Notes under the pieces: model-generated
The model's database searches: none
What the model was told of the DNA's origin: nothing
Seen by the model: the letters and a program-made list of their open reading frames with translations, nothing else
Part shown: one piece after another, positions 18,663 to 26,674 of the stretch
How the letters are laid out: every line of letters begins with the position of its first letter
Position numbering within the stretch: the first letter of the stretch is position 1
Source: Sphingomonadales bacterium
GTDB taxonomy: Bacteria; Pseudomonadota; Alphaproteobacteria; Sphingomonadales; Sphingomonadaceae
Direction: 5' to 3'
NCBI GenBank assembly: GCA_028868535.1
Contig: JAGWUH010000037.1
Coordinates: 1 to 33,891, forward strand
Length of the DNA stretch: 33,891 bases
Position numbers and translations under genes: made by a program

Positions 18663-19202
18663 ATGAACATCGACCTTATTCCGGCGGGCCGGAACGTGCC
18701 CGAGAGCCTCAACGTCATCATCGAAGTGCCCACCGGCGGCGAACCCGTGAAATACGAGTTCGACAAGGCCAGCGGCGCGCTGTTCGTCGATCGCATCCTG
18801 CATACGCCGATGCGCTATCCGGCGAACTATGGCTTCATCCCGCATACGCTGTCGCCCGATGGCGATCCGCTCGACGCGCTGGTGATCTCGCGCTCGCCGT
18901 TCATCCCGGGCTGCGTGGTGCGCGCCCGCCCGATCGCGGTGCTGAACCTCGAGGACGAGCACGGCGGCGACGAAAAGCTGGTCTGCGTGCCCGACGACGA
19001 GACGTTCCCGTACTATGCCGACGTCCAGGAGGCGGGCGACCTGCCGAACATCGTGTTCCAGCAGATCGAGCACTTCTTCACCCACTACAAGGACCTGGAA
19101 GCCGACAAGTGGGTCCGCGTCGGCACCTGGGGCGATGCCGAGGAGGCGCGGCGGGTGACGATCGAGGCGATTGACCGCTACAAGGCCGGCAAGCAGGGCT
19201 GA
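18663..19202 (+). CDS. ppa: inorganic pyrophosphatase
   Basis: A 179-residue soluble family I pyrophosphatase hydrolysing PPi to phosphate, which pulls biosynthetic reactions such as tRNA charging and AdoMet synthesis forward. The metal-binding signature DGDPLD (66-71) matches the E. coli Asp65-Asp67-Asp70 set. RYPANYGFIP and PDDETFPYY are also typical. Length and start match the family. The region upstream has TTGCATT-N14-GCTAGGCG, a possible promoter whose -10 would lie immediately before the ATG, so a very short leader is possible. An intrinsic terminator follows at 19227-19259. Confidence 0.97.
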   Translation: MNIDLIPAGRNVPESLNVIIEVPTGGEPVKYEFDKASGALFVDRILHTPMRYPANYGFIPHTLSPDGDPLDALVISRSPFIPGCVVRARPIAVLNLEDEHGGDEKLVCVPDDETFPYYADVQEAGDLPNIVFQQIEHFFTHYKDLEADKWVRVGTWGDAEEARRVTIEAIDRYKAGKQG

Positions 19203-19226
19203 TCCGCCCGCATCTGCGAAAAGCGA

Positions 19227-19259
19227 CCCCGCCGGGACCTGCGTTCCGGCGGGGTTTTT
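19227..19259 (+). terminator. intrinsic terminator after ppa
   Basis: CCCCGCCGG (19227-19235) pairs perfectly with CCGGCGGGG (19246-19254) and is followed by TTTTT. On the minus strand the same stem is followed by TCGCTTTT, so it could weakly end pmbA transcription too. Confidence 0.9.
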
Positions 19260-19282
19260 GCTTGCGGTCAGTCGCAGCGCGT

Positions 19283-20629
19283 TCAGTCGCCGGCGACGGT
19301 CATGCCCTCGATGCGGATCGTCGGCACGTTGACCGAGTGGAGGAATTCGAGGTCATCGGCGACCGTCATGCGCGCGTACATGTCGATGAGGTTGCCGGCG
19401 ACGGTGAACTCCGCCACTGGCCCGGCGATCGCGCCGTTGACGATGCGGAAGCCCGAGGCGCCGCGCGAATAGTCGCCGGTGATGCCGTTGACGCCCTGGC
19501 CGATCAGTTCGGTGACGAGCACGCCGTCGGCGATGTCGGCGATCAGCGCGTCGCGGCTGACCGTGCCCGGTTCGAGGTGGAGATTGGTGGTCGACACGAA
19601 CGGAGCGCCGCTGGGGGCGCGGGCGGCGTGCCCGGTCGGGGCGCTGCCCAGCTGCCGCGCCGCGGCGCTGTCCATCAGCCAGCCGGTCAGGCGGCCATCG
19701 GCGACCAGCGCGCGGCGTGCGGTGGGCAGGCCCTCGCCATCGAACGGCTTGGAGCGCAACCCGCGCGGGCGCAGCGGATCGTCGATCACGCGGATATCCG
19801 CCGGAAACAGCGCCTGGTCCTCGCGGCCGAGCAGGAAGCTGGCACGGCGGGCGATGGCCGCACCGGACATGGCGCCGACAAGGTGGCTGAGCAGGCTGTT
19901 GCCGATGCGCGGGTCGAACACGACCGTCATCGGCCCGCTCTTGAGGCGGCCGGGCGAAACGCGCGCCACCGCGCGCTGCCCGGCAAGGGTGCCGATCGCG
20001 TGGGCCGAATCGAGATCGGCGGCATGACGCGCGGTGCTCCACGCGTGATCGCGCTGCATCGATGCGCCTTCGCCGGCGATGACGCTGGCGCTGACCATGC
20101 GGCTGGTGCCACCGTAGCTGCCGGAAAAGCCGCCGCTGGTGGCCAGCGCGACGACCGAGCGTCCGGCGCTGGCGCCCGCGCCCTCGCTGTTGGTCACGCC
20201 GGCGACGGCGCGCGCGGCGTCCTCGGCGGCCTCGGCCAGCGCGCGCAGGTCGGCCGGGCCGGGCTCCGCCGGGTCGGCAATGTCGAGCTCGGGCCAGGGG
20301 GCGTGGCCGAGGCGATCCTCCGGCGCGAGGCCGGCGTAGGGGTCCTCGGGCGCGAGCCGGGCCATGGCGATCGCGCGTTCGGCCATTTCGGCGAGGGCGG
20401 CGTCGGACAGGTCCGACGAGCCGATCGAGGCCGAGCGCCGGCCGGCGAAGACGCGCAGGCCGATGTGCTCGCTCTCCGAGCGCTCGACATCCTCGAGCTT
20501 GCCGAGGCGAATCGTCAGGCTCTCCGACGAATCGGCAAGATAGACGACATCGGCGGCGTCGGCCCCGGCGCGGCGCGCGCGATCGACGAGAGCGAGGGCG
20601 CGTTCGCGCGCCTGTTCGTGCGTGAGCAT
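19283..20629 (-). CDS. pmbA: TldE/PmbA-type subunit of the TldD-TldE protease
   Basis: A 448-residue cytoplasmic protein of the TldD/PmbA family. In E. coli, TldD and TldE (PmbA) form a heterodimeric protease that matures microcin B17 and degrades CcdA. The conserved C-terminal region is clear: LIGQGVNGITGDYSRGASGF, then IAGPVAEFTVAGNLIDM. No HExxxH zinc motif is present, which marks it as the PmbA/TldE partner rather than TldD. No tldD is in the window. It is preceded by a small membrane protein gene 36 bases upstream on the same strand. Confidence 0.92.
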   Translation of the reverse strand: MLTHEQARERALALVDRARRAGADAADVVYLADSSESLTIRLGKLEDVERSESEHIGLRVFAGRRSASIGSSDLSDAALAEMAERAIAMARLAPEDPYAGLAPEDRLGHAPWPELDIADPAEPGPADLRALAEAAEDAARAVAGVTNSEGAGASAGRSVVALATSGGFSGSYGGTSRMVSASVIAGEGASMQRDHAWSTARHAADLDSAHAIGTLAGQRAVARVSPGRLKSGPMTVVFDPRIGNSLLSHLVGAMSGAAIARRASFLLGREDQALFPADIRVIDDPLRPRGLRSKPFDGEGLPTARRALVADGRLTGWLMDSAAARQLGSAPTGHAARAPSGAPFVSTTNLHLEPGTVSRDALIADIADGVLVTELIGQGVNGITGDYSRGASGFRIVNGAIAGPVAEFTVAGNLIDMYARMTVADDLEFLHSVNVPTIRIEGMTVAGD

Positions 20630-20665
20630 GCGGCTCCCTAACCGGGAGCGCGGTTCAGGGCAACG

Positions 20666-21064
20666 TCACCCGAAGATCGCGGTCAGCCCGCTGAACACCC
20701 CGGTGATCAGGAACGGCAGGCCGATCGCCAGCGACCACAGCACCAGCCGGTCGCGGCGGAAGTGGCCGGCGAGCTCCGGATCGGCGGCCTGGGTGTCGCT
20801 GAGGCGGTTCCAGCGGCGTTCGAAGCCGCGGCACGACGGAATGATCGCCACCACCAGCAGCACCAGCGCCAGGTAGGGCAGCAGCGAATCGCCCTGGCCC
20901 TTGAGCGCGGACATCGTCACGAAGATCTGCAGGCCGGTATAGACCAGCAGGGCCACGGCGATGTTGTCGCTCATCCGCTTGCGCCAATCCAGCGGCTTGG
21001 CCGGATTGGCTGCCGGCGTTGCGGTCTCGACCGACCACGGCTTGAATGCGGGCGCCTTGTTCAT
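20666..21064 (-). CDS. small integral membrane protein, unknown function
   Basis: A 132-residue protein I cannot assign to a named family. The N-terminal 45 residues are soluble and proline-rich (FKPWSVETATPAANPAKPLDWRKRM). Two to three hydrophobic segments follow: about 48-65 (IAVALLVYTGLQIFVTM), 75-90 (LPYLALVLLVVAIIP) and 116-132. The ATG at 21064 is chosen for its ribosome-binding site GGGAG; an in-frame start farther upstream would add 17 residues without a better site. It lies upstream of pmbA on the same strand and divergent from lptB. Confidence 0.8.
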   Translation of the reverse strand: MNKAPAFKPWSVETATPAANPAKPLDWRKRMSDNIAVALLVYTGLQIFVTMSALKGQGDSLLPYLALVLLVVAIIPSCRGFERRWNRLSDTQAADPELAGHFRRDRLVLWSLAIGLPFLITGVFSGLTAIFG

Positions 21065-21279
21065 CGGCTGCTCTCCCAGTCCCCTCTGCCCATAAGTTAA
21101 ACACCGTTGTCGCAAGCAATCAAGGGGCGTTTACCAAGAACGACCGGCCCCGGGGGCAATTCCGGGACAGCCGTGCAGGAAACCGCCATGCATGAAACCT
21201 GCCAATTTCTTGCAACGTCGGCGGAAACGCGCGGTTCCGGGCTTGCCGACGCGCTTGCGGCTTCCTAAACCGCGCGGTG

Positions 21280-22050
21280 ATGACCGAAACCATCGCACCC
21301 CCCGCGCCTGCCGTGGCGAATCTGTCCGGAGGCGGGCTCGAAGTCGTTTCCATCGCCAAGAGCTACGATCGCCGCGCCGTGCTCACCGAGATCTCGCTTT
21401 CGGTGGCCAAAGGCGAAGTGCTCGGCCTGCTCGGGCCGAACGGCGCCGGCAAGACCACCTGCTTCTATTCGATCATGGGGTTGGTGAAGCCCGATTCGGG
21501 CCGCATCCTGCTCGACGGCGTCGATATAACCAACCTGCCGATGTACCGCCGGGCAATCCTCGGACTGGGCTACCTGCCGCAGGAAACCTCGATCTTTCGC
21601 GGCATGACGGTCGAGCAGAACATTTCCTGCGTGCTGGAGCTGGGCGAGCCGGACCCGGCGGTGCGCGCGCAGGAGCTGGAGCGCCTGCTCGACGAATTCG
21701 GCCTGACGCGGCTGCGCGCCAGTCCGTCGATGGCGCTGTCGGGGGGCGAGCGGCGGCGCTGCGAGATTGCCCGGGCGCTGGCCGCCAAGCCGTCGATCAT
21801 GCTGCTAGACGAGCCGTTCGCGGGGATCGACCCGCTGTCGATCGCCGACATCCGCCATCTCGTCACCGACCTGAAGAACCGTGGCATCGGCGTGCTGATC
21901 ACCGACCACAACGTCCGCGAGACGCTGGACATCTGCGATCGCGCCTGCATCATCTATGGCGGCACGGTGCTGTTCGCCGGCAGCCCCGAGGCTCTGGTGG
22001 CGGACGAGAACGTGCGGCGGCTCTATCTCGGCGAAGGGTTTACCCTGTGA
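21280..22050 (+). CDS. lptB: LPS export ABC transporter ATPase
   Basis: A 256-residue cytoplasmic ATPase of the LptB2FG complex that powers extraction of lipopolysaccharide from the inner membrane. It has Walker A GPNGAGKTT (52-60), an ABC signature LSGGERRRCEIARAL (153-167) with the RRxEIARAL pattern typical of LptB, Walker B MLLDEPFAGID and the H-loop histidine in ITDHNV. LPQETSIFR at the Q-loop is also LptB-like. A GTG directly before the ATG would add one residue. It is followed by rpoN after 26 bases, a conserved pair. lptA and lptC, often just upstream in other bacteria, are not present here. Confidence 0.95.
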   Translation: MTETIAPPAPAVANLSGGGLEVVSIAKSYDRRAVLTEISLSVAKGEVLGLLGPNGAGKTTCFYSIMGLVKPDSGRILLDGVDITNLPMYRRAILGLGYLPQETSIFRGMTVEQNISCVLELGEPDPAVRAQELERLLDEFGLTRLRASPSMALSGGERRRCEIARALAAKPSIMLLDEPFAGIDPLSIADIRHLVTDLKNRGIGVLITDHNVRETLDICDRACIIYGGTVLFAGSPEALVADENVRRLYLGEGFTL

Positions 22051-22076
22051 TCACCGGCGCCGTCGGCGGATAAACC

Positions 22077-23558
22077 ATGGCGCTGGGGCCGCGCCTGGAC
22101 ATTCGCCAGACCCAGTCGCTGGTGATGACGCCGCAGTTGCAGCAGGCGATCAAGCTGCTGGCGCTGTCGAACCTGGAGATCGAGACTTTCATCGGCGAGG
22201 CGCTGGACGCCAACCCGCTGCTGGAACTGGGCGAGGCACCGGCCGCGCCAGTGCCGGATGCGGTGCCGGACGGGCGCCGCACCACCCTCGAATCATCGCC
22301 GGTCGACCAGTTGATCGGCGAGGGCCGGGGGGATGAGGACCGTCCGCTCGACATCGACGCGAGCGCGCTCGACCGTGATCGCGACACCGGCGACTCCGCC
22401 TTCGAGGGCGAGGCGCGGTCGACCGGCGGCGGCGAGGCACCGGCGCTGGACGAACACGGCGCCGGCGAGGAGACGCTCGCCGCGCACCTCCATGCGCAAG
22501 TCGGCGCCTGCTCGCGCGATGCCGGGACGGTGTTCGTGGCGCGCGCGCTCATCGACCGGCTCGACGAGACCGGCTACCTGCCGACCCCGCTGGCAACGGT
22601 GGCCGAGGAACTGGGGCTGGCGGTCCCCGAGGTCGAGGCCGCGCTCGCGCTGGTGCAATCGCTCGATCCGACCGGGGTCGGCGCGCGCAACCTCGCCGAA
22701 TGCATCGCGCTGCAGGCGCGGGAGGCGGATCGCTACGATCCGGCGATGGCGCGGCTGATCGACAATCTCGAGCTGGTCGCGCGCGGGGAATTCGCGCGGC
22801 TCAAGCGCATGTGCGGCGTCGACGACGAGGATTTCGCCGAGATGCTGGCCGAGCTGCGCGGCTACGATCCGAAGCCGGGACTGCGCTTCGGCGGCGGCGG
22901 CGGCGAGGCGGTGGTGCCCGACGTGCTGGTCACGCCGCGCGGCGACGGCGGCTGGAACGTGGCGATCAACCAGGCGACGCTGCCGCGGCTGCTGGTCAAC
23001 CGCTCATACTACCTCGAAATGCGCGGCGCCTGCACCGACAAGGCGGCACGCGGGTGGCTTTCCGAGAAGCTGGCGGACGCCAACTGGCTGCTCAAGGCGC
23101 TCGACCAGCGGCAGAAGACGATCCTCAAGGTGGCGGGGGAGATCGTCACCCGCCAGGAGGGCTTCTTCCGCCACGGCGTCGCGCACCTCAAGCCGCTGAC
23201 GTTGCGCGCGGTGGCCGAGGCAATCGGCATGCACGAATCGACGGTCAGCCGCGTCACCTCGAACAAGTACCTGCATTGCGAGCGCGGCACCTTCGAGCTC
23301 AAGTATTTCTTCACCTCGGGCGTGGCCTCGGCGGACGGCGACGGCGCGGTCTCGGCCGAAGCGGTGAAGGCGGCGATCCGCCAGTTGATCGAGGCCGAGG
23401 ACCCGAAGGCCATCCTGTCCGACGACACGCTGGTCGACCTGCTGAAGGACAAGGGCTTCGAACTGGCACGGCGCACCGTGGCCAAGTATCGCGAAGCCAT
23501 CGGCCTGGGCAGCTCTGTACAAAGGCGGCGGCAGAAGGCCTTGGCGGGCATCCGGTAA
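22077..23558 (+). CDS. rpoN: RNA polymerase sigma-54 factor
   Basis: A 493-residue sigma-54 that directs RNA polymerase to -24/-12 promoters and needs AAA+ activators. Region I is glutamine- and leucine-rich (QTQSLVMTPQLQQAIKLLAL). Region II is acidic (about 60-130). The core-binding domain follows, then the helix-turn-helix (TLRAVAEAIGMHESTVSRVT) and the invariant RpoN box ARRTVAKYRE at 464-473. Length fits the family. Co-transcription with lptB is likely. The usual downstream partners hpf/raiA and ptsN are absent; a TonB-like gene follows instead. Confidence 0.97.
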   Translation: MALGPRLDIRQTQSLVMTPQLQQAIKLLALSNLEIETFIGEALDANPLLELGEAPAAPVPDAVPDGRRTTLESSPVDQLIGEGRGDEDRPLDIDASALDRDRDTGDSAFEGEARSTGGGEAPALDEHGAGEETLAAHLHAQVGACSRDAGTVFVARALIDRLDETGYLPTPLATVAEELGLAVPEVEAALALVQSLDPTGVGARNLAECIALQAREADRYDPAMARLIDNLELVARGEFARLKRMCGVDDEDFAEMLAELRGYDPKPGLRFGGGGGEAVVPDVLVTPRGDGGWNVAINQATLPRLLVNRSYYLEMRGACTDKAARGWLSEKLADANWLLKALDQRQKTILKVAGEIVTRQEGFFRHGVAHLKPLTLRAVAEAIGMHESTVSRVTSNKYLHCERGTFELKYFFTSGVASADGDGAVSAEAVKAAIRQLIEAEDPKAILSDDTLVDLLKDKGFELARRTVAKYREAIGLGSSVQRRRQKALAGIR

Positions 23559-23578
23559 GGCCAACACTAACCGGGTTT

Positions 23579-23627
23579 AAGATAAGCATGGCAAGTATAT
23601 CCTTGTAATACTTAGTTTTATTATCTT
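23579..23627. promoter_or_regulatory. nested AT-rich dyad between rpoN and the TonB-like gene
   Basis: Two inverted repeats share one centre. The outer arms are AAGATAA (23579-23585) and TTATCTT (23621-23627). The inner arms are AAGTAT (23593-23598) and ATACTT (23608-23613). They are separated by 7 bases on each side, with a 9-base loop. The block is very AT-rich against GC-rich neighbours. It could be an operator array, a promoter region for the next gene or a weak hairpin after rpoN. Confidence 0.45.
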
Positions 23628-23716
23628 CCCGATTGGGATTTTCGTGATAGCCTCCTGATTCTCGACAGCGCCCTGCTGCATTTGCCTGGACCGGGCGCGC
23701 GGGAAAGGAGGGTGTG

Positions 23717-24364
23717 ATGGGTTATCTGGAACGTCCAGCGCCGACCAATCGCGGCGGCGTGCTGATCGCGGTGGGGCTGATCCATGCGGTGGGCATCTAT
23801 GCGGTCGTGACCGGGCTCGGCGCGGTCGTCGTGCATGTGCTGACCGATCGGCACACGGGCACGTACGACGTCCCGCCGGAAACGGTGGTGCCGGTCGATC
23901 CGCCCCGGCCGCTGCTGCAGGGCAAGGCCACGAAGGCCACCCGCTCGACCGACGCCCGGCAACCGGTGGTGACGGTGCCGCTCGGGCCGACCAGCGTTCT
24001 GCCGCCGCTGGAGCTGCCCGCTACCGGCGGCGGCGGCGAGGTCGCGCGGCCGGAGCCGCCGGCGGTTCCGCCCGGCGCCGCGGTGCCGCTGGGCAATCCG
24101 GGCGGATGGGCGACCGAGGCCGACTAACCCGGCGCCGACCTGCGCGCCGGCCATGCCGGGATCACGCGTTTCCGGCTGTCGATCGGGAGCGACGGCCGCG
24201 TCACCGGTTGCGAGGTCGTCGCCGGCAGCGGCTGGCCCGGGCTCGACGCGGCGACCTGCCGGCTGGTCAGCGCGCGGGCGCGGTTCCGCCCCGCCACCGA
24301 CGAGCATGGCGCGGTTACCGGCGGCCATTATGCCAGCGCCATCCGCTGGGTCATTCCGAACTGA
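23717..24364 (+). pseudogene. TonB-like energy transducer interrupted by an in-frame stop
   Basis: The frame reads as a TonB-type protein: a short cytoplasmic leader, a membrane anchor (GGVLIAVGLIHAVGIYAVVT), a proline-rich periplasmic linker and then GNPGGWATEAD followed by TAA at 24125-24127 (codon 137). The same frame then continues without interruption to TGA at 24362 and spells a typical TonB C-terminal domain: ITRFRLSIGSDGRVTGCEVV, then LDAATCRLVSARARFRPA and IRWVIPN. The stop falls where family members usually have the Tyr of a DYP motif, so one base change (TAC to TAA) explains it. The truncated product would lack the receptor-contact domain. A perfect AAAGGAGG precedes the ATG and a terminator follows the distal stop. 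Recent inactivation, readthrough or a sequencing error are all possible. Confidence 0.8.
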
Positions 24365-24375
24365 TTTTCCACCCT

Positions 24376-24420
24376 GCCCCCTGTCGGTCCCGCACGTCGC
24401 GGGTCCGGCGGGGGCCTTTT
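24376..24420 (+). terminator. intrinsic terminator after the TonB-like gene
   Basis: GCCCCC (24376-24381) pairs with GGGGGC (24410-24415), with an inner CCCGC/GCGGG stem, followed by CTTTT. It lies 12 bases after the distal stop of the TonB-like frame, which supports the idea that the gene originally ended there. Confidence 0.7.
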
Positions 24421-24428
24421 CGGGCGCG

Positions 24429-25082
24429 TCAGCCGGCGAGGTCGCGCGCGCGGGTTCGCCAGGCGTCGGCAAGCACGGGCATCGCCGCCAGTTCGCGAAG
24501 CGCGGCGGGATCGCGCCGGTGGCCGCCCCCGACCAGCAGGTCGAACAGGCGTGCCACCGTCCATTGCGGCAGCGGGCGATCGAGCAGGTCGAGCCGGTCC
24601 CCCGGGCCGACGGTGCCCGGTTCGAGCACGCGATAGTACCAGCCGGCGCGGCCGGTCTCGACCACCAGCGCCGTCAGTTCCGGTCGGGCAAAGCGGTGGC
24701 CGAGCTTCCAGCACGGCTTGCGGCCGTGGCTGATCTCGACCAGCGCGGTGCCCAGCCGGAAGCGGTCGCCCAGGCAGGCCTCGGCGTCGGCCAGGCCGGT
24801 GGAGGACAGGTTCTCGCCGAAGCCGCCGGGCGCGGAGAGCAGCGGGTGATCGCCGAGCCGCGCGCGCCAGTGGGCGTAGTGATCGAACGGGTAATGGTGG
24901 ATCGCCTTGTCCCGTCCGCCGTGGTGGACGCGATCGGCCTGCTCATCCCCGGCGAGGCCCAGCGGGGTGACGGCGACCGGGCGATCGACCGCGCGCTTGG
25001 CGATCGCGCTGGATTCGTCGGCGCGGAATGCGGCGACCTTGCCGACCAGGACGGCATCGATGATCACGGCTGCGGCGGCCAT
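24429..25082 (-). CDS. MOSC domain protein, YiiM type
   Basis: A 217-residue MOSC-domain protein. The MOSC fold binds a molybdenum cofactor sulfur through a conserved cysteine, here Cys124 in GRKPCWKLGHRF. HHGGRDKAIHHYPFDHY (53-69) and GGFGENLSSTGL (86-97) are YiiM/MOSC landmarks. The C-terminal helical part (MPVLADAWRTRA) matches the 3-alpha extension of YiiM. E. coli YiiM detoxifies N-hydroxylated base analogues such as 6-N-hydroxylaminopurine; the same role here is inferred. Its ATG overlaps the stop of the HNH gene (TGATG), so the two are translationally coupled. Confidence 0.88.
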   Translation of the reverse strand: MAAAAVIIDAVLVGKVAAFRADESSAIAKRAVDRPVAVTPLGLAGDEQADRVHHGGRDKAIHHYPFDHYAHWRARLGDHPLLSAPGGFGENLSSTGLADAEACLGDRFRLGTALVEISHGRKPCWKLGHRFARPELTALVVETGRAGWYYRVLEPGTVGPGDRLDLLDRPLPQWTVARLFDLLVGGGHRRDPAALRELAAMPVLADAWRTRARDLAG

Positions 25083-25705
25083 CAGGCTTCGAGCTCGACG
25101 TCCCAGTAGAGCCAGTCGCGCCAGGTGTCGTGCAGGTAATTGGGCGGGAAGGCGCGGCCGCGCTCCTGCAATTGCCAGTTGGTCGGACGGATCGGCTCGA
25201 TCAGCAGCGGCATGTGCGCCTGCCTGGGGGTGCGGCCGCCTTTCCTGAGGTTGCAGGGGCTGCACGCGGCGACGACGTTCTCCCAGCTGGTCCGGCCGCC
25301 GAGCCGGCGCGGGACGACATGGTCGAACGTCAGGTGGTGGGGGCTGCCGCAGTACTGGCACGAGAAACGATCGCGCAGGAACAGGTTGAAGCGCGTGAAG
25401 GCGGGGAATTCGGACGGCTTCACGTACTGGCGCAGCGCGATCACCGACGGCAGTTGCAGGGTGAAGCTGGGGCTGTGCACCTCGCGCTCGTAATGCGCGA
25501 CGATGTCGACGCGTTCGAGGAACACCGCCTTGATCGCGGTCTGCCAGGGCCACAGGCTCAGCGGATAGTAGGACAGCGGGGTATAATCGGCATTCAGCAC
25601 CAGCGCCGGGCAATCGGACAGGTGGCGGGTGGAACCGGCGGGGGGTGACCCGTCCATGACGCTGCGGGACTGAGCCGCGCGTTCGATCAGCTCGGCCTGG
25701 AGCAT
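25082..25705 (-). CDS. HNH endonuclease
   Basis: A 207-residue protein with a C-terminal HNH nuclease domain. Zinc ligands are C116xxC119 (FSCQYCG) and C148xxC151 (ACSPCN). The catalytic His is in DHV (Asp128-His129), and Asn142-Val143-Val144 precede the second Cys pair. The N-terminal 100 residues (ALVLNADYTPLSYYPLSLWP, then AVFLERVDIV) are the standard leader of a widespread bacterial HNH group of unknown biological role. The ATG at 25705 has AGGAGG only two bases upstream, a tight spacing; an in-frame start 20 codons upstream would be an alternative. It is coupled to the MOSC gene. Confidence 0.9.
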   Translation of the reverse strand: MLQAELIERAAQSRSVMDGSPPAGSTRHLSDCPALVLNADYTPLSYYPLSLWPWQTAIKAVFLERVDIVAHYEREVHSPSFTLQLPSVIALRQYVKPSEFPAFTRFNLFLRDRFSCQYCGSPHHLTFDHVVPRRLGGRTSWENVVAACSPCNLRKGGRTPRQAHMPLLIEPIRPTNWQLQERGRAFPPNYLHDTWRDWLYWDVELEA

Positions 25706-25822
25706 GGCCTCCTGTGGCAACCGGGCGTGACGGTTTCGCGACAGAACATGCCGCGAAGTGACCACAGGCGGCCCGGGCCGTCAAGGCTTGCGCTGTGCCG
25801 CAATCCACAGGACAAACGCGCG

Positions 25823-26674
25823 ATGGCGACGCTCCGCACCCGATTTGCGCCAAGCCCCAACGGGGCGCTGCACCTCGGCCACGCCTGGGCCGCGATCGTC
25901 GCCCACGATCGCGCCCGTGCGGGGGGCGGCGAGTTCCTGCTGCGCATCGAGGACATCGACGGCGCGCGCAGCCGCGAGGCGCTGGTGCCGGAGATCCTGG
26001 CGGACCTCGCCTGGCTGGGGCTGGCCTGGGACGGGCCGGTGGTGCGGCAATCGGCGCGGCTGGACAGCTATGCGGCGGCGGCCGGTCGGCTGCGCGCGAT
26101 GGGGCTGCTCTATCCGTGCCGGTGCACGCGCGCGGAAATCGCGGCGGCGGCGAAGGCGATGGGGCCGGACGGGCCGCTCTACCCGGGCACGTGCCGGGGG
26201 CGCGACGTCGATCCGGCGGGCGCCGCCTGGCGGCTGGACATGGCGGCCGCGCTGGCGCTGGCCGGGCCGTTGACCTGGTTCGACGAGCTCGCCGGGGCGC
26301 AGGCGGCGCGGCCCGACCTGTTCGGCGATGTCGTGCTGGTGCGGCGCGACGCCCCGGCGAGCTATCACCTCGCGGCGACGCTGGACGATGCCACGGACGG
26401 GATCACCGTCGTCACGCGCGGCGCGGACCTGTTCGCCGCCAGCCATGTCCACCGGCTGCTGCAGGCGCTGTTGGGGCTGCCGGTGCCGGTATGGCATCAC
26501 CATGGCCTGCTGGTGGAGGCCGGCGGCCGCAAGCTGGCGAAGCGGCGCGGCTCGCCTTCGCTCGGCGATCGCCGGCGCGCGGGAGAGGACGGGCCGGCCC
26601 TGGCCATGTCCCTTCGTACAGGGCGATTGCCCACTGGCATTGCGCTGGCCGCGCGCCTAGATTGTCCGGCATGA
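25823..26674 (+). CDS. gluQ: glutamyl-Q tRNA(Asp) synthetase
   Basis: A 283-residue paralogue of the glutamyl-tRNA synthetase catalytic domain lacking the anticodon-binding domain. It attaches glutamate to queuosine-34 of tRNA-Asp. RTRFAPSPNGALHLGH contains the HIGH-type motif (17-20), RIEDID follows, CRCTRAEI with a later YPGTCRGR gives the zinc-binding cysteines, and KLAKRRG is the KMSKS counterpart. The length fits (about 280-300). The start follows from the motif spacing; an upstream ATG would add an unrelated leader. The stop overlaps the next ATG (ATGA). Confidence 0.94.
   Translation: MATLRTRFAPSPNGALHLGHAWAAIVAHDRARAGGGEFLLRIEDIDGARSREALVPEILADLAWLGLAWDGPVVRQSARLDSYAAAAGRLRAMGLLYPCRCTRAEIAAAAKAMGPDGPLYPGTCRGRDVDPAGAAWRLDMAAALALAGPLTWFDELAGAQAARPDLFGDVVLVRRDAPASYHLAATLDDATDGITVVTRGADLFAASHVHRLLQALLGLPVPVWHHHGLLVEAGGRKLAKRRGSPSLGDRRRAGEDGPALAMSLRTGRLPTGIALAARLDCPA

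Noticed and set aside
23590..23610. Sigma-54 promoter (TGGCAAG ... TTG) upstream of the TonB-like gene
   Set aside because: The spacing between the GG and the TTG elements is about three bases too long for a -24/-12 promoter.
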